From an uncultured bacterium (GTDB lineage Bacteria > Bacillota > Clostridia > TANB77 > CAG-508), in NCBI GenBank assembly GCA_905214245.1, contig CAJMLO010000059.1, positions 1 to 6,011 on the forward strand: a stretch of 6,011 nucleotides of DNA, written 5' to 3'. A program made the translations under genes and the position numbers. Positions 1 to 5,934 of the stretch are shown here, in pieces. The notes beneath the pieces were generated by a model. That model made no database searches. It had not been told where the DNA came from and was given only the letters and a program-made list of their open reading frames with translations. Numbering within the stretch: position 1 is the stretch's first letter; every line of letters starts with the position of its first letter.

Positions 1-388
1 TGTTGTTTTCTTCAACAAACTCCTCACGTTCATCGGGCGGTATTGCCGACAGCAGCAAAAGCTTTGACACTCCCAGTCCCGAAATCGAATGTGAATTTCT
101 TAAATCCCCCCATAATGTCATCTGATCCTTACCGTAATCGTTATATATCTTTATGTAATTCTCAGCCATTCTCTGGGAATAGTCCGTGTTATCCGCACAC
201 CACTGCGCAAATTTGCCATGCTCCACCTCGAGCTTTGCCGCCGCAAATCGCTTTCCTATTTCTATTGCCGCATTAAGCAGGGTTTTATTCGCCTGCTCCG
301 TTATGATATTGATTTCCGATGCAAGCCGTTCAAGACTTATATCCTCCGTCACTTCTTTAAATTCCGCCTCGATAATCTTATTTTCCAT
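1..388 (-). CDS. DUF3102-like protein, N-terminal 129 residues (runs off the left edge)
   Basis: Translating the minus strand from the ATG at 388 gives an open frame to the window edge, so the gene is cut by the window and not necessarily broken. The start is supported by AGGAG at 398-402, 9 nt upstream. The protein begins MENKIIEAEFKEV and then reads like DUF3102: a helical stretch with NAAIEIGKRFAAAK (about residues 37-50), then HGKFAQWCADNTDYSQRMAE (57-76), then LGVSKLLLLSAIPADEREEF near 107-126. I recognise this pattern from memory of the family; no search was run. DUF3102 proteins have no established biochemical function and are common in prophages and integrative elements of Firmicutes. 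The first two 60-base lines are 47% and 45% GC, much higher than the AT-rich genes to the right, which suggests horizontal acquisition. The family call is fairly firm; a mobile-element origin is inference. Confidence 0.82.
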   Translation of the reverse strand, partial: MENKIIEAEFKEVTEDISLERLASEINIITEQANKTLLNAAIEIGKRFAAAKLEVEHGKFAQWCADNTDYSQRMAENYIKIYNDYGKDQMTLWGDLRNSHSISGLGVSKLLLLSAIPPDEREEFVEENN

Positions 389-595
389 TATGCCGCACTC
401 CTTTTTTCTTTTATTTTTTTCATTCTTTAGATTCCAAGAATATACAATATTAATATCCGAAATAATTAATATTGTTAAAAAAAATGCTATAACAAACGCA
501 CACATCATAAAAAAATATTTTTTTATAAATTCTATAATAAAGCACCTGCCTTTTTTATTTAATTTTATTTTTGGATTTTTCTTTAGAAATAATTC
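389..595 (-). other. In-frame upstream extension of the DUF3102 frame with one hydrophobic helix
   Basis: On the minus strand the frame of the DUF3102 gene stays open upstream from 388 to a TAA at 596-598, giving 69 extra codons. The translation includes two adjacent Met codons (503-508) leading into a hydrophobic segment, CAFVIAFFLTILIISDINIV, then a basic stretch with NEKNKRKK just before MENK. This would make a positive-flanked single membrane helix. Against it: the Met codons at 508 have no ribosome site, a possible ATT start at 538 has only a weak AGG upstream, and the ATG at 388 has a good site. AT-rich DNA easily gives hydrophobic frames. It is recorded as a possible alternative N terminus or decayed small membrane gene, not as a called gene. 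Confidence 0.25.
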
Positions 596-644
596 TTATG
601 ATTTAATTCTCTTTAGATTCAAATTGCAATTTTAAGATACTTTA

Positions 645-673
645 ATATTACTACATTTTAGAGCATTTGTAAA
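645..673 (-). promoter_or_regulatory. Sigma-A-type promoter for the DUF3102 gene
   Basis: On the minus strand, TTTACA (668-673) is followed by a 17-nt spacer and TAATAT (645-650). The start point would be near 638, leaving a leader of about 250 nt before the ATG at 388. The promoter lies just downstream of the neighbouring operon's terminator, as expected for an independent transcription unit. It is inferred from sequence only; chance matches are a risk in AT-rich DNA. Confidence 0.55.
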
Positions 674-727
674 GAAAAAGTGTTCGTTGTTTTTCGACAC
701 ATTTCGACAAATGTAAAAAATGTAGTA
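649..727. repeat. Imperfect inverted repeat flanking the boxes
   Basis: TACTACATTTT (649-659) is the exact reverse complement of 717-727, and CATTTGT (664-670) is the exact reverse complement of 707-713, so the two arms pair over 11 plus 7 bp with a small unpaired interval. The left arm covers the promoter spacer and part of the -35 and -10 hexamers. The right arm covers half of the kinase-operon terminator and its T-tract. A 9-bp direct copy, TAGAGCATT, also occurs at 659-667 and 726-734. Confidence 0.6.
682..711 (-). promoter_or_regulatory. Three boxes on a 10-bp period; two match the Spo0A-box core
   Basis: On the plus strand TTCG recurs at 683, 693 and 703, exactly 10 bp apart. The last two copies extend to TTCGACA (693-699 and 703-709), which on the minus strand read TGTCGAA, the core of the known Spo0A box; the copy at 702-711 reads TTTGTCGAAA. 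The first copy (TTCGTTG) is degenerate. The boxes lie about 55-75 bp upstream of the predicted start point of the DUF3102 promoter, on one face of the helix. They could be Spo0A sites or an operator for an element-encoded regulator; the sequence cannot decide. Confidence 0.4.
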
Positions 728-747
728 GAGCATTATGCCCCACTACA
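715..747 (-). terminator. Rho-independent terminator of the regulator-kinase operon
   Basis: On the minus strand, starting 10 nt after the kinase stop codon, a 12-bp stem runs 747-736 against 732-721 (TGTAGTGGGGCA with TGCTCTACTACA, including two G-T pairs) around a 3-nt loop. It is followed directly by six T residues (720-715). Position, stem and T-tract all fit an intrinsic terminator. Confidence 0.88.
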
Positions 748-757
748 AAATTAATTA

Positions 758-2260
758 TTATGCATTTTCTTGCAATTGATTTAATTCAAAATAAAACTCA
801 ACACCATTTTCCTTGTTGTCAACTCCATATTTGCAATCATAATTATTCATTATGGCTTTTACAAGTGCAAGACCAATTCCGCTTCCTCCAGCCTCACGAT
901 TACGTGAGCTATCAACTTTATAAAATCTTACCCAAATACGATCTAAATCTTCTTCTGCAATATTTTCTCCTGTATTAAATATAGAAAAATGTACTTTATT
1001 ATTGTTATTTTCTTCTATTTTTACTGTAATTTTCTTTTTACCATTTATCTCATCACAATGCTTAATCGCATTTGTAAAATAGTTTGTTATTACTTGCTCA
1101 ATATAAAATTCATCTGCAAAAACATAAATTGGCTCTTTATTTTCAAATTCAACTTCAATATTATTTTCTTTTAACATTACATTACATTTTCTAATAACTT
1201 CATTTGTTATCTCAACAATATCAATTTCCTGATTATTAAACTCACGTTTTCCATATTCAAGTTTCATAAGTTCAAGTAATTGTTTTACAAGTTTGTCCAT
1301 TCTATTTGCTTCATCTAATATTACTTCTGCATAAAATTTTCTTGATTCTCCATCTGAATTGACATTTTCCACCAATCCCTCTGCATACCCTTGTATTAAA
1401 GCAATTGGAGTCTTTAATTCATGTGATACATCAGAAATAAACTGTTTCCTCATAACATCAATTTTAGACTTTTCTTCAATGTCTCTTTCAAGCTCAATAT
1501 TATTTGCCCTTAACTGTTTTATTGTCTTTTCCAGTTTTTCCGACATTATATTAATATTTTTACCAAGCTCATTTATCTCATCTTCTGTATCTTTTACTCT
1601 ATATTTTTGACTGAAATCAAGTTTTGACATTTTGTTTGTAATATCATTTAATTCAAGTATTGGATTTGTAAATTTTTTTGATACAAAATTTGCAACAAAT
1701 GCTGAAAATAATATCGTTACAGCACCTATCCAAACAAGTACTTTATTTGATATTTTTACACTTTCTTCAATAGGTACGATAGGAATTCTAATATAAAGTT
1801 CATAGCCATTGCATAATGTTCCTGACAATAACAAATAACTTATATTATTGCTTGTATCATCAACTTTAACAATTTTCATATCTGTATCCTTATATACTAT
1901 TTCAAAGCTGTTTGAATGGCTATTTGTAATACTATTTATCCTACTTATTGTGCTATAAAAATCCTTATCAGTGCTAAAAATGTATACATCATTATCTGAT
2001 TTTATATATATATCAAAATTATTATTAAATGCAATTCTTTTTAGTTTACTTTCAATGCCTGTTGTCATATTATATTTGTAATAATTATTTATTTTTTTAT
2101 AAACCTGTCTTACAGTATTTGTTTTAGAATATAAATAAAATGTTTCAAGAACAATATTATTTATTAAAATAAGAAATGCTACAATAATTGTTATTGCTAT
2201 GCACATTGTAGCAAATAATTTAAAACGAACTGATTTTGTTTTCTCTCTAAGTTTTGACAT
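758..2260 (-). CDS. Membrane sensor histidine kinase (VanS/PhoR-like, HAMP type)
   Basis: A 500-residue inner-membrane kinase that should autophosphorylate on a histidine and pass the phosphate to the regulator encoded just upstream. Visible order: membrane helix 1 at about 14-36; an external sensing region at about 37-172; membrane helix 2 at about 174-194; HAMP linker at about 195-247; a short coiled stretch to about 265; dimerisation/phosphoacceptor domain with SHELKTP, H280; ATPase domain with N box (N393, N397), G1 box FNTGENI (427-433) and G2 box GGSGIGLAL (458-466). The canonical DxGxG of G1 is replaced by NTG, a form I recall from VanS-like clostridial kinases, so the protein is probably active. 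The start is supported by AGGAG at 2267-2271, which overlaps the regulator's stop codon and suggests translational coupling. The external domain matches no sensor I can name, so the stimulus is unknown. Confidence 0.95.
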   Translation of the reverse strand: MSKLREKTKSVRFKLFATMCIAITIIVAFLILINNIVLETFYLYSKTNTVRQVYKKINNYYKYNMTTGIESKLKRIAFNNNFDIYIKSDNDVYIFSTDKDFYSTISRINSITNSHSNSFEIVYKDTDMKIVKVDDTSNNISYLLLSGTLCNGYELYIRIPIVPIEESVKISNKVLVWIGAVTILFSAFVANFVSKKFTNPILELNDITNKMSKLDFSQKYRVKDTEDEINELGKNINIMSEKLEKTIKQLRANNIELERDIEEKSKIDVMRKQFISDVSHELKTPIALIQGYAEGLVENVNSDGESRKFYAEVILDEANRMDKLVKQLLELMKLEYGKREFNNQEIDIVEITNEVIRKCNVMLKENNIEVEFENKEPIYVFADEFYIEQVITNYFTNAIKHCDEINGKKKITVKIEENNNNKVHFSIFNTGENIAEEDLDRIWVRFYKVDSSRNREAGGSGIGLALVKAIMNNYDCKYGVDNKENGVEFYFELNQLQENA

Positions 2261-2269
2261 GTTATACTC

Positions 2270-2950
2270 CTATTTTTTTACTTCAAATTTATAACCTACA
2301 CCTCTCATTGTTTCTATGTATTTGCCTTTCTTTCCAAGTTTATGACGTATCTTCTTAATGTGACTATCAATTGTTCTAGAATCGCCATAATAATCATAGT
2401 TCCAAACATTATTAAGTATCTTATCTCTCGAAAGTGCAATATTTTCATTATCAACAAGATATTTCAAAAGCTCATATTCTCTTAAACTCATTTCAACTAA
2501 TTTTCCATCAACACTTACAGTTCTTCCTTCTGGATCAATAACAATTCCACCATAATCCTTTAACTGCTTTGTATCTCCCATAGTTCTTTTTAAGATTGCT
2601 TCTACTCTTGCAACTAATATCTTTGGACTAAATGGTTTAGAAATATATTCATCAACACCAAGTTCGAATCCAAAAAGTTCATCCTGTTCTTCTCCTCTTG
2701 CTGTAAGCATTATAATTGGAACTTTTGATGTTTGTCGTATTTGTCTTAAAACAGACCATCCATCAAGCTTTGGCATCATAACATCAAGCAAAATTAATTT
2801 TATTTTATTCTCATTTTCTTCAAAAACTTTTAATGCTTCTTCTCCATCTCCTGCCTCTAATATACTAAATCCTTTTTGCATTAAAAAGTCTTTTATAAGT
2901 TTTCTCATTCTTGATTCATCATCTACTACTAAAATTGTAACATCATTCAT
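2270..2950 (-). CDS. OmpR/PhoB-family response regulator
   Basis: A 226-residue transcription regulator, partner of the kinase 9 bp downstream. The receiver domain (about 4-118) has the acidic pair D10-D11, the phosphoacceptor D56 in LLLDVMMP, T83 and K105 (KPF), so all activation residues are present. A winged-helix DNA-binding domain follows at about 125-224, with the recognition-helix region SRTIDSHIKKIRHKL and the terminal RGVGYKF hairpin. I start at the ATG at 2950 because AGGAG (2959-2963) lies 8 nt upstream; a longer reading from a TTG at 2968 would place that ribosome site inside the gene. The domain set resembles VanR/PhoP-type regulators, but the regulon is not visible. Autoregulation through the palindrome in its promoter is possible and unproven. 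Confidence 0.96.
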   Translation of the reverse strand: MNDVTILVVDDESRMRKLIKDFLMQKGFSILEAGDGEEALKVFEENENKIKLILLDVMMPKLDGWSVLRQIRQTSKVPIIMLTARGEEQDELFGFELGVDEYISKPFSPKILVARVEAILKRTMGDTKQLKDYGGIVIDPEGRTVSVDGKLVEMSLREYELLKYLVDNENIALSRDKILNNVWNYDYYGDSRTIDSHIKKIRHKLGKKGKYIETMRGVGYKFEVKK

Positions 2951-2979
2951 GATAAATTCTCCTCTCAAATTTCAAAACT

Positions 2980-3009
2980 ATTATATATTATACAGACATT
3001 TTATGTCCA
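2980..3009 (-). promoter_or_regulatory. Promoter of the regulator-kinase operon
   Basis: On the minus strand TGGACA (3004-3009) stands 18 nt from TATAAT (2980-2985). A second TATAAT at 2987-2992 is only 11 nt from TGGACA and would need the weaker TTCATA farther upstream, at a 20-nt spacing. Either start point would fall 15-25 nt before the ribosome site of the regulator. The site lies just past the terminator of the upstream MscS gene, consistent with a separate operon. Confidence 0.55.
2995..3007. promoter_or_regulatory. Perfect palindrome overlapping the -35 region (candidate operator)
   Basis: GACAT-TTT-ATGTC is a perfect 5-bp inverted repeat with a 3-nt centre that overlaps the proposed -35 hexamer and the adjacent spacer of the regulator promoter. 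A bound protein there would block RNA polymerase. OmpR-type regulators more often bind direct repeats, so the binder could be something else, or the palindrome could be chance. Confidence 0.35.
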
Positions 3010-3019
3010 TAATATGAAC

Positions 3020-3065
3020 AAAAAAAGATTAAAATAAGTACTTTTTTGTATTATTTTAATCTTTT
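3020..3065 (-). terminator. Rho-independent terminator after the MscS gene
   Basis: Arms 3023-3037 and 3051-3065 are exact reverse complements over 15 bp (AAAAGATTAAAATAA on the plus strand). Three more pairs (3039-3041 with 3048-3050) close a 6-nt loop beside one unpaired base. On the minus strand the stem ends in a run of T residues (3026-3020), and it begins 5 nt after the MscS stop codon. The stem is AT-rich but long. T residues flank the other side too, so it may work in both directions. Confidence 0.82.
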
Positions 3066-3070
3066 ATTCA

Positions 3071-4159
3071 TTATTCCTCTATATTTTCGTTTTTTTCTCT
3101 ATTCATCATATAAATATTTTGTCCTGGATATGATGCTTTAACATGTTCTGATTCTAATACTTTAAGTATCTTATCATTAACTATTTGCTTAAAATGTAAG
3201 TAATCATCAAAAATGGTTATTGTTGTATACATATAAATATTAATATTGTTTCCCTGTCCTCCTATTTCAGTAAAATTAACATGAATAGAGCCAGGTACAA
3301 TGCTTTCTTCCTCTTGCAAAACAAATTTTATTCTATTTATAATAGTCTCTATAACATCAGAATTTGTTTCAAGTGGCAATTTTAAATTTAGTTCATATCT
3401 TCTTTGTTTTAATCTTGACCAGTTAATTACAGTTGCTGATGTTATCATAGAGTTTGGAAGTGTTACAATTGTATTAAAATTTGTTCTTATTTTGGTTGAT
3501 CTAAAAGTTATATCAATAACAGTTCCTTGTTCAGGGCCTATCTCAATCCAATCACCAACTAAAAACGGCTTATCAGAAAGTATAGACATACCCGCAATTA
3601 ACCCCTTTACAAAATCTTGTGCAGCAAGAGCAATTACCGCACCACCAATTCCAAGACCAGCAACCAAGCCAGATACATCAAAATTAAATTCTGTAAGAAT
3701 TAAAAATCCTGCAGAAATATATATTACATATTTTAATATTCTTCCTGTAAAATTTGCAATTGTTTTATCTTTATTCGTATAATTCTTTTTTCTAAACCTT
3801 TTAGCAATGTCTGATTTTGGATCAACAACATTCACAAGTCCAGATGCTATAACACATATCAATATAATTTTGAAAATCTTTTTCCATGCTTCAATTACTG
3901 TAACTGGAAGCTCTAGAATATATACTGCAACATAAATTCCAATACATCCAAATAGAATTTGTATTGGCAAATAAAATCCATTAGATTTTATTTTTTCCTT
4001 ATCTTTTTCGCCTTTCATAAAAATCTTTATTACACAATATGAAAATACTGAACTAAGTAGCCAAAATAGTATTATCACAATTGAAGCAATTGTAATATCT
4101 ACCAGCTTTTGCTCTGTAATATTTTTAAAATAATTTATTAAATCATTTAACTGTTGCAT
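3071..4159 (-). CDS. MscS-family small-conductance mechanosensitive channel
   Basis: A 362-residue membrane protein that should open under membrane tension and release solutes after osmotic downshock. Hydrophobic segments lie at about 20-48, 62-86, 96-112 and 138-158. They are followed by the pore-lining helix at about 163-194 with the Gly/Ala-rich MscS pattern GLGIGGAVIALAAQDFVKGL (168-187). The beta domain follows (DKPFLVGDWIEI at 196-207; LPNSMI at 234-239), then a C-terminal alpha/beta region to about 345. E. coli MscS is 286 residues with three helices, so this member has extra N-terminal helices, a common variant. The start is fixed by AAGGAGGA at 4164-4171. It lies 16 nt after trmB on the same strand with no terminator between, so the two are probably co-transcribed. 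Confidence 0.95.
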   Translation of the reverse strand: MQQLNDLINYFKNITEQKLVDITIASIVIILFWLLSSVFSYCVIKIFMKGEKDKEKIKSNGFYLPIQILFGCIGIYVAVYILELPVTVIEAWKKIFKIILICVIASGLVNVVDPKSDIAKRFRKKNYTNKDKTIANFTGRILKYVIYISAGFLILTEFNFDVSGLVAGLGIGGAVIALAAQDFVKGLIAGMSILSDKPFLVGDWIEIGPEQGTVIDITFRSTKIRTNFNTIVTLPNSMITSATVINWSRLKQRRYELNLKLPLETNSDVIETIINRIKFVLQEEESIVPGSIHVNFTEIGGQGNNINIYMYTTITIFDDYLHFKQIVNDKILKVLESEHVKASYPGQNIYMMNREKNENIEE

Positions 4160-4175
4160 ATGTTCCTCCTTTGTT

Positions 4176-4838
4176 TTAAATTAATTTTGCAATAATTGCT
4201 TTTATTTTTATTCCTTGCTCCTTAAACATTTGCTCATGTTCTGTTTGGATATTCTCCCAAAAATCAGTCTCATTTTCTAGGTCATTGGTACTCTTTACAA
4301 TTTCAAATCCAGCTTCTTTAAAATATCCTAAACTATGTAAAAACAGTTCATCATCATCTGTCTTAAAATAAATTTCTGCATTATCTTGCAAAAAAGTTTT
4401 GTAACTTTCAAGCTGTCTTGTATGTGTTAATCTTTTTTTGTGATGTTTACCTCTTGGCCAAGGATTACAAAAATTTATATAAATTCTTTCTATCTTATCA
4501 TTTTTATCAAAGATATTACAAATTCTTTCTATATCATATCTTGTTAAATAAACATTATCAATCTCTCTTTTTTTATTTTCAAATTCAGCTTCTATTTTTC
4601 TTTTGGCAAGTCCAAGCATTGCATCTACTAAATCAATTGCAACATAATTTATATTTGCATTTCTGACAGCAATTTGTGAAATAAAGCCACCTTTTCCACA
4701 TCCAAGTTCAATATGAAGAGGTGCATCACAATTTTTAAATTGCTCTCTCCACTTTCCTTTATATTCTTCAGGATTGTCTATATAAAATTTGCTTGCTTCA
4801 AGTTCAGGTCTAGCCCATGGCTTAAATCTTATTCTCAT
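4176..4838 (-). CDS. trmB: tRNA (guanine-N7-)-methyltransferase TrmB
   Basis: A 220-residue cytoplasmic enzyme that uses S-adenosylmethionine to methylate G46 in the variable loop of tRNA. The N-terminal RIRFKPWA is typical of Firmicute TrmB. The SAM-binding motif is ELGCGKGGF (44-52), followed by YVAIDL (65-70). The family signature region is INFCNPWPRGKHHKKRLTH (121-139), then FKTDDDELF (158-166) and the C-terminal EHEQMFKEQG (200-209). The signature reads CNPWP where E. coli-like enzymes have DPW; from memory, NPWP is frequent in clostridial TrmB, so I do not treat it as a defect. Length is normal. Start supported by AGGAA at 4845-4849, 6 nt upstream. It is the first gene of the unit, with its own strong promoter and a leader of about 20 nt. 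Confidence 0.96.
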   Translation of the reverse strand: MRIRFKPWARPELEASKFYIDNPEEYKGKWREQFKNCDAPLHIELGCGKGGFISQIAVRNANINYVAIDLVDAMLGLAKRKIEAEFENKKREIDNVYLTRYDIERICNIFDKNDKIERIYINFCNPWPRGKHHKKRLTHTRQLESYKTFLQDNAEIYFKTDDDELFLHSLGYFKEAGFEIVKSTNDLENETDFWENIQTEHEQMFKEQGIKIKAIIAKLI

Positions 4839-4866
4839 TTATTCTTCCTCTCTTTTCTTCTTTCTT

Positions 4867-4895
4867 ATTTTACCAATCCATCCCCTAAAAGTCAA
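4867..4895 (-). promoter_or_regulatory. Extended -10 promoter of trmB-mscS
   Basis: On the minus strand TTGACT (4890-4895), a 17-nt spacer and TAAAAT (4867-4872), with TG one base before the -10. The start point would be near 4860, about 20 nt before the ATG. The match to the sigma-A consensus is close. Confidence 0.8.
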
Positions 4896-4910
4896 CATAT
4901 TTAGCCTCAC

Positions 4911-4930
4911 TTTTTTGAACGCTTTTTTTG
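4911..4930 (-). promoter_or_regulatory. Phased A-tracts upstream of the trmB promoter (possible UP element)
   Basis: On the minus strand, two runs of A (4911-4916 and 4923-4929) sit inside a tandem repeat of TTCAAAAAA about 12 nt apart, roughly 50-70 nt upstream of the predicted start point. This position and composition fit a UP element or an intrinsically bent segment that boosts the promoter. In DNA this AT-rich it could be incidental. Confidence 0.3.
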
Positions 4931-4965
4931 AAAAATATCTTCATAATTTCTTAATTATTTATTCC

Positions 4966-4994
4966 TTGTATCTTAATAATTAGCATGATATTAT
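4966..4994 (+). promoter_or_regulatory. Extended -10 promoter of the ABC transporter operon
   Basis: TTGTAT (4966-4971), a 17-nt spacer and TATTAT (4989-4994), with TG at 4986-4987 one base before the -10. The start point would be near 5001, so the leader is only about 20 nt and leaves no room for an attenuator or riboswitch. The promoter is divergent from the trmB promoter, the two -35 elements being about 70 nt apart. Confidence 0.72.
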
Positions 4995-5010
4995 ATTGAT
5001 ATATTAACAA

Positions 5011-5015
5011 GGAGG
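5011..5015 (+). promoter_or_regulatory. Ribosome site deciding the ABC ATPase start
   Basis: GGAGG lies 7 nt before the ATG at 5023 but only 1 nt before the in-frame ATG at 5017. The second spacing is far too short for normal initiation, so the start is placed at 5023. Confidence 0.85.
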
Positions 5016-5022
5016 GATGTTT

Positions 5023-5934
5023 ATGCAAAAAGAGATTTTAAAATGTGAAAATCTCCACAAAAAAATTGGTAAAAAGGAAATATTAAAAGGCATATCTCTT
5101 GAATTAGATGAAGGAGATATTTTAGGCTTTATCGGTCCAAACGGTGCTGGTAAAACAACAACTATAAAATTGATTTTAGGGCTTCAAAGTATTACATCTG
5201 GTAAGGTTTTTATAAATGACTATGATATAGAAAGAGATTTTGAAAAAGCAATAGCCAAAGTTGGAAGTATTGTAGAAAATCCAGATTTATATATGTATAT
5301 GTCAGGATATGATAATTTAAAATTAATCGCAAATTTGTATAAAACCGTTGATAAAAAAAGAATTGATGAAGTTGTAAAATTAGTAGGACTTGAAAATAGA
5401 ATTCATGACAAAGTATCTAAATATTCTCTAGGTATGAGACAAAGATTAGGTGTAGCCCAAGCTATACTTCACAAGCCTACTCTTCTTATTTTAGATGAAC
5501 CTACAAACGGTCTCGATCCAGAAGGAATTAAATCAATGCGTGAATTACTTGTTAAGCTCGCAAAAGAGGAACATATGGCAATACTTATTTCAAGCCACAA
5601 TTTAGCAGAGCTTGAAAGCTTTTGCAACAAAGTTTGCATTATAAAGAATGGTGTAATCATTGAAACAAGTGACATTCAAGATGTAAAAAAAGAAGTTTCT
5701 GATGGCTATTTTATATTTGAAGTAAATGATACCAAACAAGCAAAATTATTACTTGGTAATGATAGTACAATTATTGATGAATTTAAAATTCGTGTATCTA
5801 CCAAAAAAGAAAATGTTCCTGATTTAGTAAAAAAATTAGTACTTCAAGATATAAAAATATACTCTGCTGTTGAAGATATTTTAACACTAGAAGATGCATT
5901 CCTTAAAAAGACTGGAGGTAATATAATTGAATAA
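5023..5934 (+). CDS. ABC transporter ATP-binding protein (BcrA-like, ABC-2 type)
   Basis: A 303-residue ATPase that should power a membrane permease encoded immediately downstream. Visible motifs: Walker A GPNGAGKTT (38-46); a Q-loop region IVENPDLY (83-90) in which glutamate replaces the usual glutamine, as is common in BcrA-like proteins; signature LGMRQ (136-140) in place of LSGGQ; Walker B LLILDEP with E159; D-loop GLDP (163-166); and switch H192. A C-terminal extension of about 85 residues, ending LEDAFLKKTGG, is typical of bacitracin/lantibiotic-immunity and Na+-export type ATPases. The substrate cannot be told from the ATPase alone; roles in antimicrobial peptide export or immunity are a family-level guess. 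It is the first gene of a plus-strand operon that overlaps its partner by 8 nt. Confidence 0.94.
   Translation: MQKEILKCENLHKKIGKKEILKGISLELDEGDILGFIGPNGAGKTTTIKLILGLQSITSGKVFINDYDIERDFEKAIAKVGSIVENPDLYMYMSGYDNLKLIANLYKTVDKKRIDEVVKLVGLENRIHDKVSKYSLGMRQRLGVAQAILHKPTLLILDEPTNGLDPEGIKSMRELLVKLAKEEHMAILISSHNLAELESFCNKVCIIKNGVIIETSDIQDVKKEVSDGYFIFEVNDTKQAKLLLGNDSTIIDEFKIRVSTKKENVPDLVKKLVLQDIKIYSAVEDILTLEDAFLKKTGGNIIE

Larger units (their letters stand above)
389..757. other. AT-rich intergenic region between the DUF3102 gene and the kinase operon
   Basis: This stretch of about 370 bases has no convincing independent gene. From right to left on the minus strand it contains the terminator of the two-component operon (715-747), 10-bp-spaced TTCG boxes (682-711), a sigma-A-like promoter (645-673) and a leader of about 250 nt ending at the ribosome site of the DUF3102 gene. 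The leader is open in frame with that gene and could encode one membrane helix (listed separately). Plus-strand frames across it are rich in Phe, Leu and Ser with no ribosome site and look like noise. Confidence 0.7.

Noticed and set aside
43..635. Plus-strand open frames at 43-276, 186-635 and 218-430
   Set aside because: They lie opposite the DUF3102 gene and its AT-rich leader, have no ribosome site, and translate to Phe/Ser/Leu-rich or Pro/Cys-rich sequence with no recognisable domain.
760..1610. Plus-strand open frames opposite the kinase gene
   Set aside because: The kinase on the other strand is complete with all motifs; these frames are its shadows.
2951..2968. Longer response regulator starting at the TTG at 2968
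   Set aside because: The ribosome site AGGAG at 2959-2963 would fall inside the coding region, and the receiver domain normally begins within a few residues of the ATG at 2950.
3300..3782. 160-codon plus-strand frame opposite the MscS gene
   Set aside because: It is antisense to the conserved MscS pore and beta domain, has no ribosome site and shows no domain of its own.
4176..4838. NPWP instead of DPW in TrmB as a sign of inactivation
   Set aside because: All other motifs are intact and, from memory, this form is common in clostridial TrmB proteins.
4418..4983. Plus-strand frames opposite trmB and in the trmB/ABC intergenic region
   Set aside because: They are antisense to trmB or span the divergent promoters, and their translations are low-complexity.
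4964..5012. CCTTGT / ACAAGG inverted repeat around the ABC promoter
   Set aside because: It has only 6 bp with a 37-nt gap, one arm is the -35 region and the other overlaps the ribosome site; chance is the simplest explanation.
5469..5675. Minus-strand frame inside the ABC ATPase gene
   Set aside because: It is antisense to Walker B and the H-loop of a clearly real gene.
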